From positions 1-34,171 of the forward strand of contig JBMYRC010000034.1 of the NCBI GenBank assembly GCA_049601975.1: 34,171 nt of DNA, read 5' to 3'. Positions 33,318 to 34,171 of the stretch are shown piece by piece. The notes under the pieces are model-generated. The model had not been told where the DNA came from and did no database searches. It saw nothing but the letters and a program-made list of their open reading frames with translations. The DNA is from UBA6544 sp049601975 (lineage in GTDB: Bacteria > Pseudomonadota > Alphaproteobacteria > UBA8366). Position numbers and translations under genes: made by a program. Each line of letters begins with the position of its first letter. The stretch's first letter is position 1.

Positions 33318-33976
33318 GTATCGATCATCATCCAAACGATGAATTGCTTTTGGATTATTCCTCCGGTGCAATGGACGAAGGCTGGAGCGTTGCGGTCGCA
33401 ACCCATTTGGCGCTCTGCCCTGATTGTCGCCAGGCAGTCCGAGACATTGAAGCGATCGGCGCCAGTTTGTTGGACGGCCTTACGCCGGTACCTTTGTCTG
33501 CAGGGAGTTCAAACGCCATCCTCGACCGATTGCCGGAGAGTGCGCTCCCCCCGGATGACGCATCCTCTATCGAAGAATCACCCGGATTGCCCCCGATTCT
33601 ACCAGAGCCCCTACGCCGCTACGCCGGCGGGGACGTCAGCGACATACAATGGGAACGTCTTGGACTTGGGGCATATCAATACCTTATCCCCACGAAGGAT
33701 GAACGTATTTCGGTTCGGCTTCTTCGGATACCGGCCGGCAAACCAGTCCCAGCCCATACCCATGGCGGCCTAGAGTTAACGCTGGTCCTGTGCGGTGCAT
33801 TCTCCGACACAACGGGACGATATGGTCGAGGAGACATCCAGGAAGCCGACGAAACCCTCGAGCATCAACCTCACGCCATAGCGGGAGAAGACTGTATTTG
33901 TCTTGCGGTCACGGATACTCCGTTGCGTTTCAGTAGCTTCGCTGCTCGTTTGATCCAGCCGTTTATTGGTATTTGA
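33314..33976 (+). CDS. chrR: ChrR-type zinc anti-sigma factor with cupin domain
   Basis: A 220-aa cytoplasmic anti-sigma factor. The N-terminal zinc-binding anti-sigma domain has His6, His31, Cys35 and Cys38, the same ligand set and numbering known for Rhodobacter sphaeroides ChrR. The C-terminal cupin-like domain (about 110-200) has PAHTHGGLE (His148, His150, Glu154) and EHQPH (His184/His187), likely its metal site. In R. sphaeroides the N-terminal domain holds RpoE and the C-terminal domain is needed for release on singlet oxygen. The gene overlaps the sigma gene by four bases, as expected for stoichiometric production. Confidence 0.93.
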   Translation: MSIDHHPNDELLLDYSSGAMDEGWSVAVATHLALCPDCRQAVRDIEAIGASLLDGLTPVPLSAGSSNAILDRLPESALPPDDASSIEESPGLPPILPEPLRRYAGGDVSDIQWERLGLGAYQYLIPTKDERISVRLLRIPAGKPVPAHTHGGLELTLVLCGAFSDTTGRYGRGDIQEADETLEHQPHAIAGEDCICLAVTDTPLRFSSFAARLIQPFIGI

Positions 33977-34056
33977 TCGGATATAAAACAACACAAACGG
34001 GCTTGTCCGATTAAACGTGTTTTGACGAATTTAGGCCAATTTTCTATCGTCTTGAG

Positions 34057-34171
34057 ATGAAAAGTCCCGATCCATTCCGTTGTTTCAAGACGTCGGCCGA
34101 GATCATCCGCCTGACGGTGATGATGTATGTGCGATTTCCACTATCGCTCCGCAATGTTGAAGACCTTCTTC
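34057..34171 (+). mobile_element. IS6-family transposase, 5' end (runs off window)
   Basis: The ATG at 34057 opens a frame that is still open at the window edge (38 codons). It contains FRCFKTSAEIIRLTVMM and YVRFPLSLRNVEDLL, the N-terminal signature of IS6/IS26-group transposases (EII...YxRFPLSLRxVEDLL). The catalytic DDE residues lie outside. The left end of the IS should lie between the chrR stop and 34057; GGCTTGTCCGATTAAACG near 34000 is a candidate terminal repeat, but the partner end is not in view. Confidence 0.82.

Overview
The window looks like chromosomal DNA of an alphaproteobacterium, perhaps a Rhodospirillales-type marine or soil lineage. The evidence is moderately GC-rich coding sequence, a complete urtABCDE-ureDABCEFG cluster, an ECF sigma/ChrR pair of the Rhodobacter RpoE-ChrR type, DUF971 and DUF6134 genes, and a form II CoxL-like molybdenum hydroxylase. 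The taxon is inferred from gene content only. I found no tRNA, rRNA or CRISPR.

Layout: (1) 1-186 is the 3' end of a probable Hpt-domain gene with an in-frame amber codon. (2) 394-9262 is a catabolic-looking block: SDR, SDR, VOC protein, alpha/beta hydrolase, zinc alcohol dehydrogenase, acyl-CoA dehydrogenase, orphan xanthine dehydrogenase/CoxL-type large subunit and a short MetE-like protein. The substrate is unknown. (3) 9263-10254 is a long non-coding stretch with a perfect FNR-type box, then a NapC/NirT-like cytochrome cut down to two haem motifs. (4) 10527-21289 is the urea uptake and urease cluster, preceded by a sigma-54-type promoter, with a hairpin between urtA and urtB; a 61-aa exported/membrane protein follows. 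(5) 21577-23354 is an AprA/fumarate-reductase-like flavoprotein broken by one in-frame TGA and one frameshift, next to a DUF971 gene. (6) 23998-24447 is a PPOX-family protein. (7) 25086-33976 is an ECF sigma/ChrR module described below. (8) 34057 to the end is the start of an IS6-family transposase.

The most interesting part is the last module. Two divergent intergenic regions, about 7.4 kb apart, each carry a back-to-back pair of promoter-like elements with the same form: TGATC(C/T), 18 bases, then TA. These four elements face folE (leftward), DUF6134-SDR-NTF2-like (rightward), flavin amine oxidase-DUF1365-CFA methyltransferase-GPH transporter-DUF3833 (leftward) and the sigma/chrR pair itself (rightward). 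TGATC-type -35 elements are known for the RpoE-ChrR (singlet oxygen) sigma group. The window therefore appears to hold a self-contained regulon: the sigma/anti-sigma pair plus a phospholipid acyl-chain modification operon (cyclopropane or methylated furan fatty-acid type chemistry), with folE and several genes of unknown role under the same control.

The urea region reads as one nitrogen-controlled transcription unit: high-affinity uptake (UrtA binding protein, UrtB/C permeases, UrtD/E ATPases) feeds urease (UreABC), whose nickel centre is built by UreD, UreE (His-rich tail), UreF and UreG. Several lesions (amber in the Hpt gene, truncated cytochrome, doubly broken flavoprotein) and the IS at the right edge suggest a genome undergoing local gene decay, or a draft assembly with errors.
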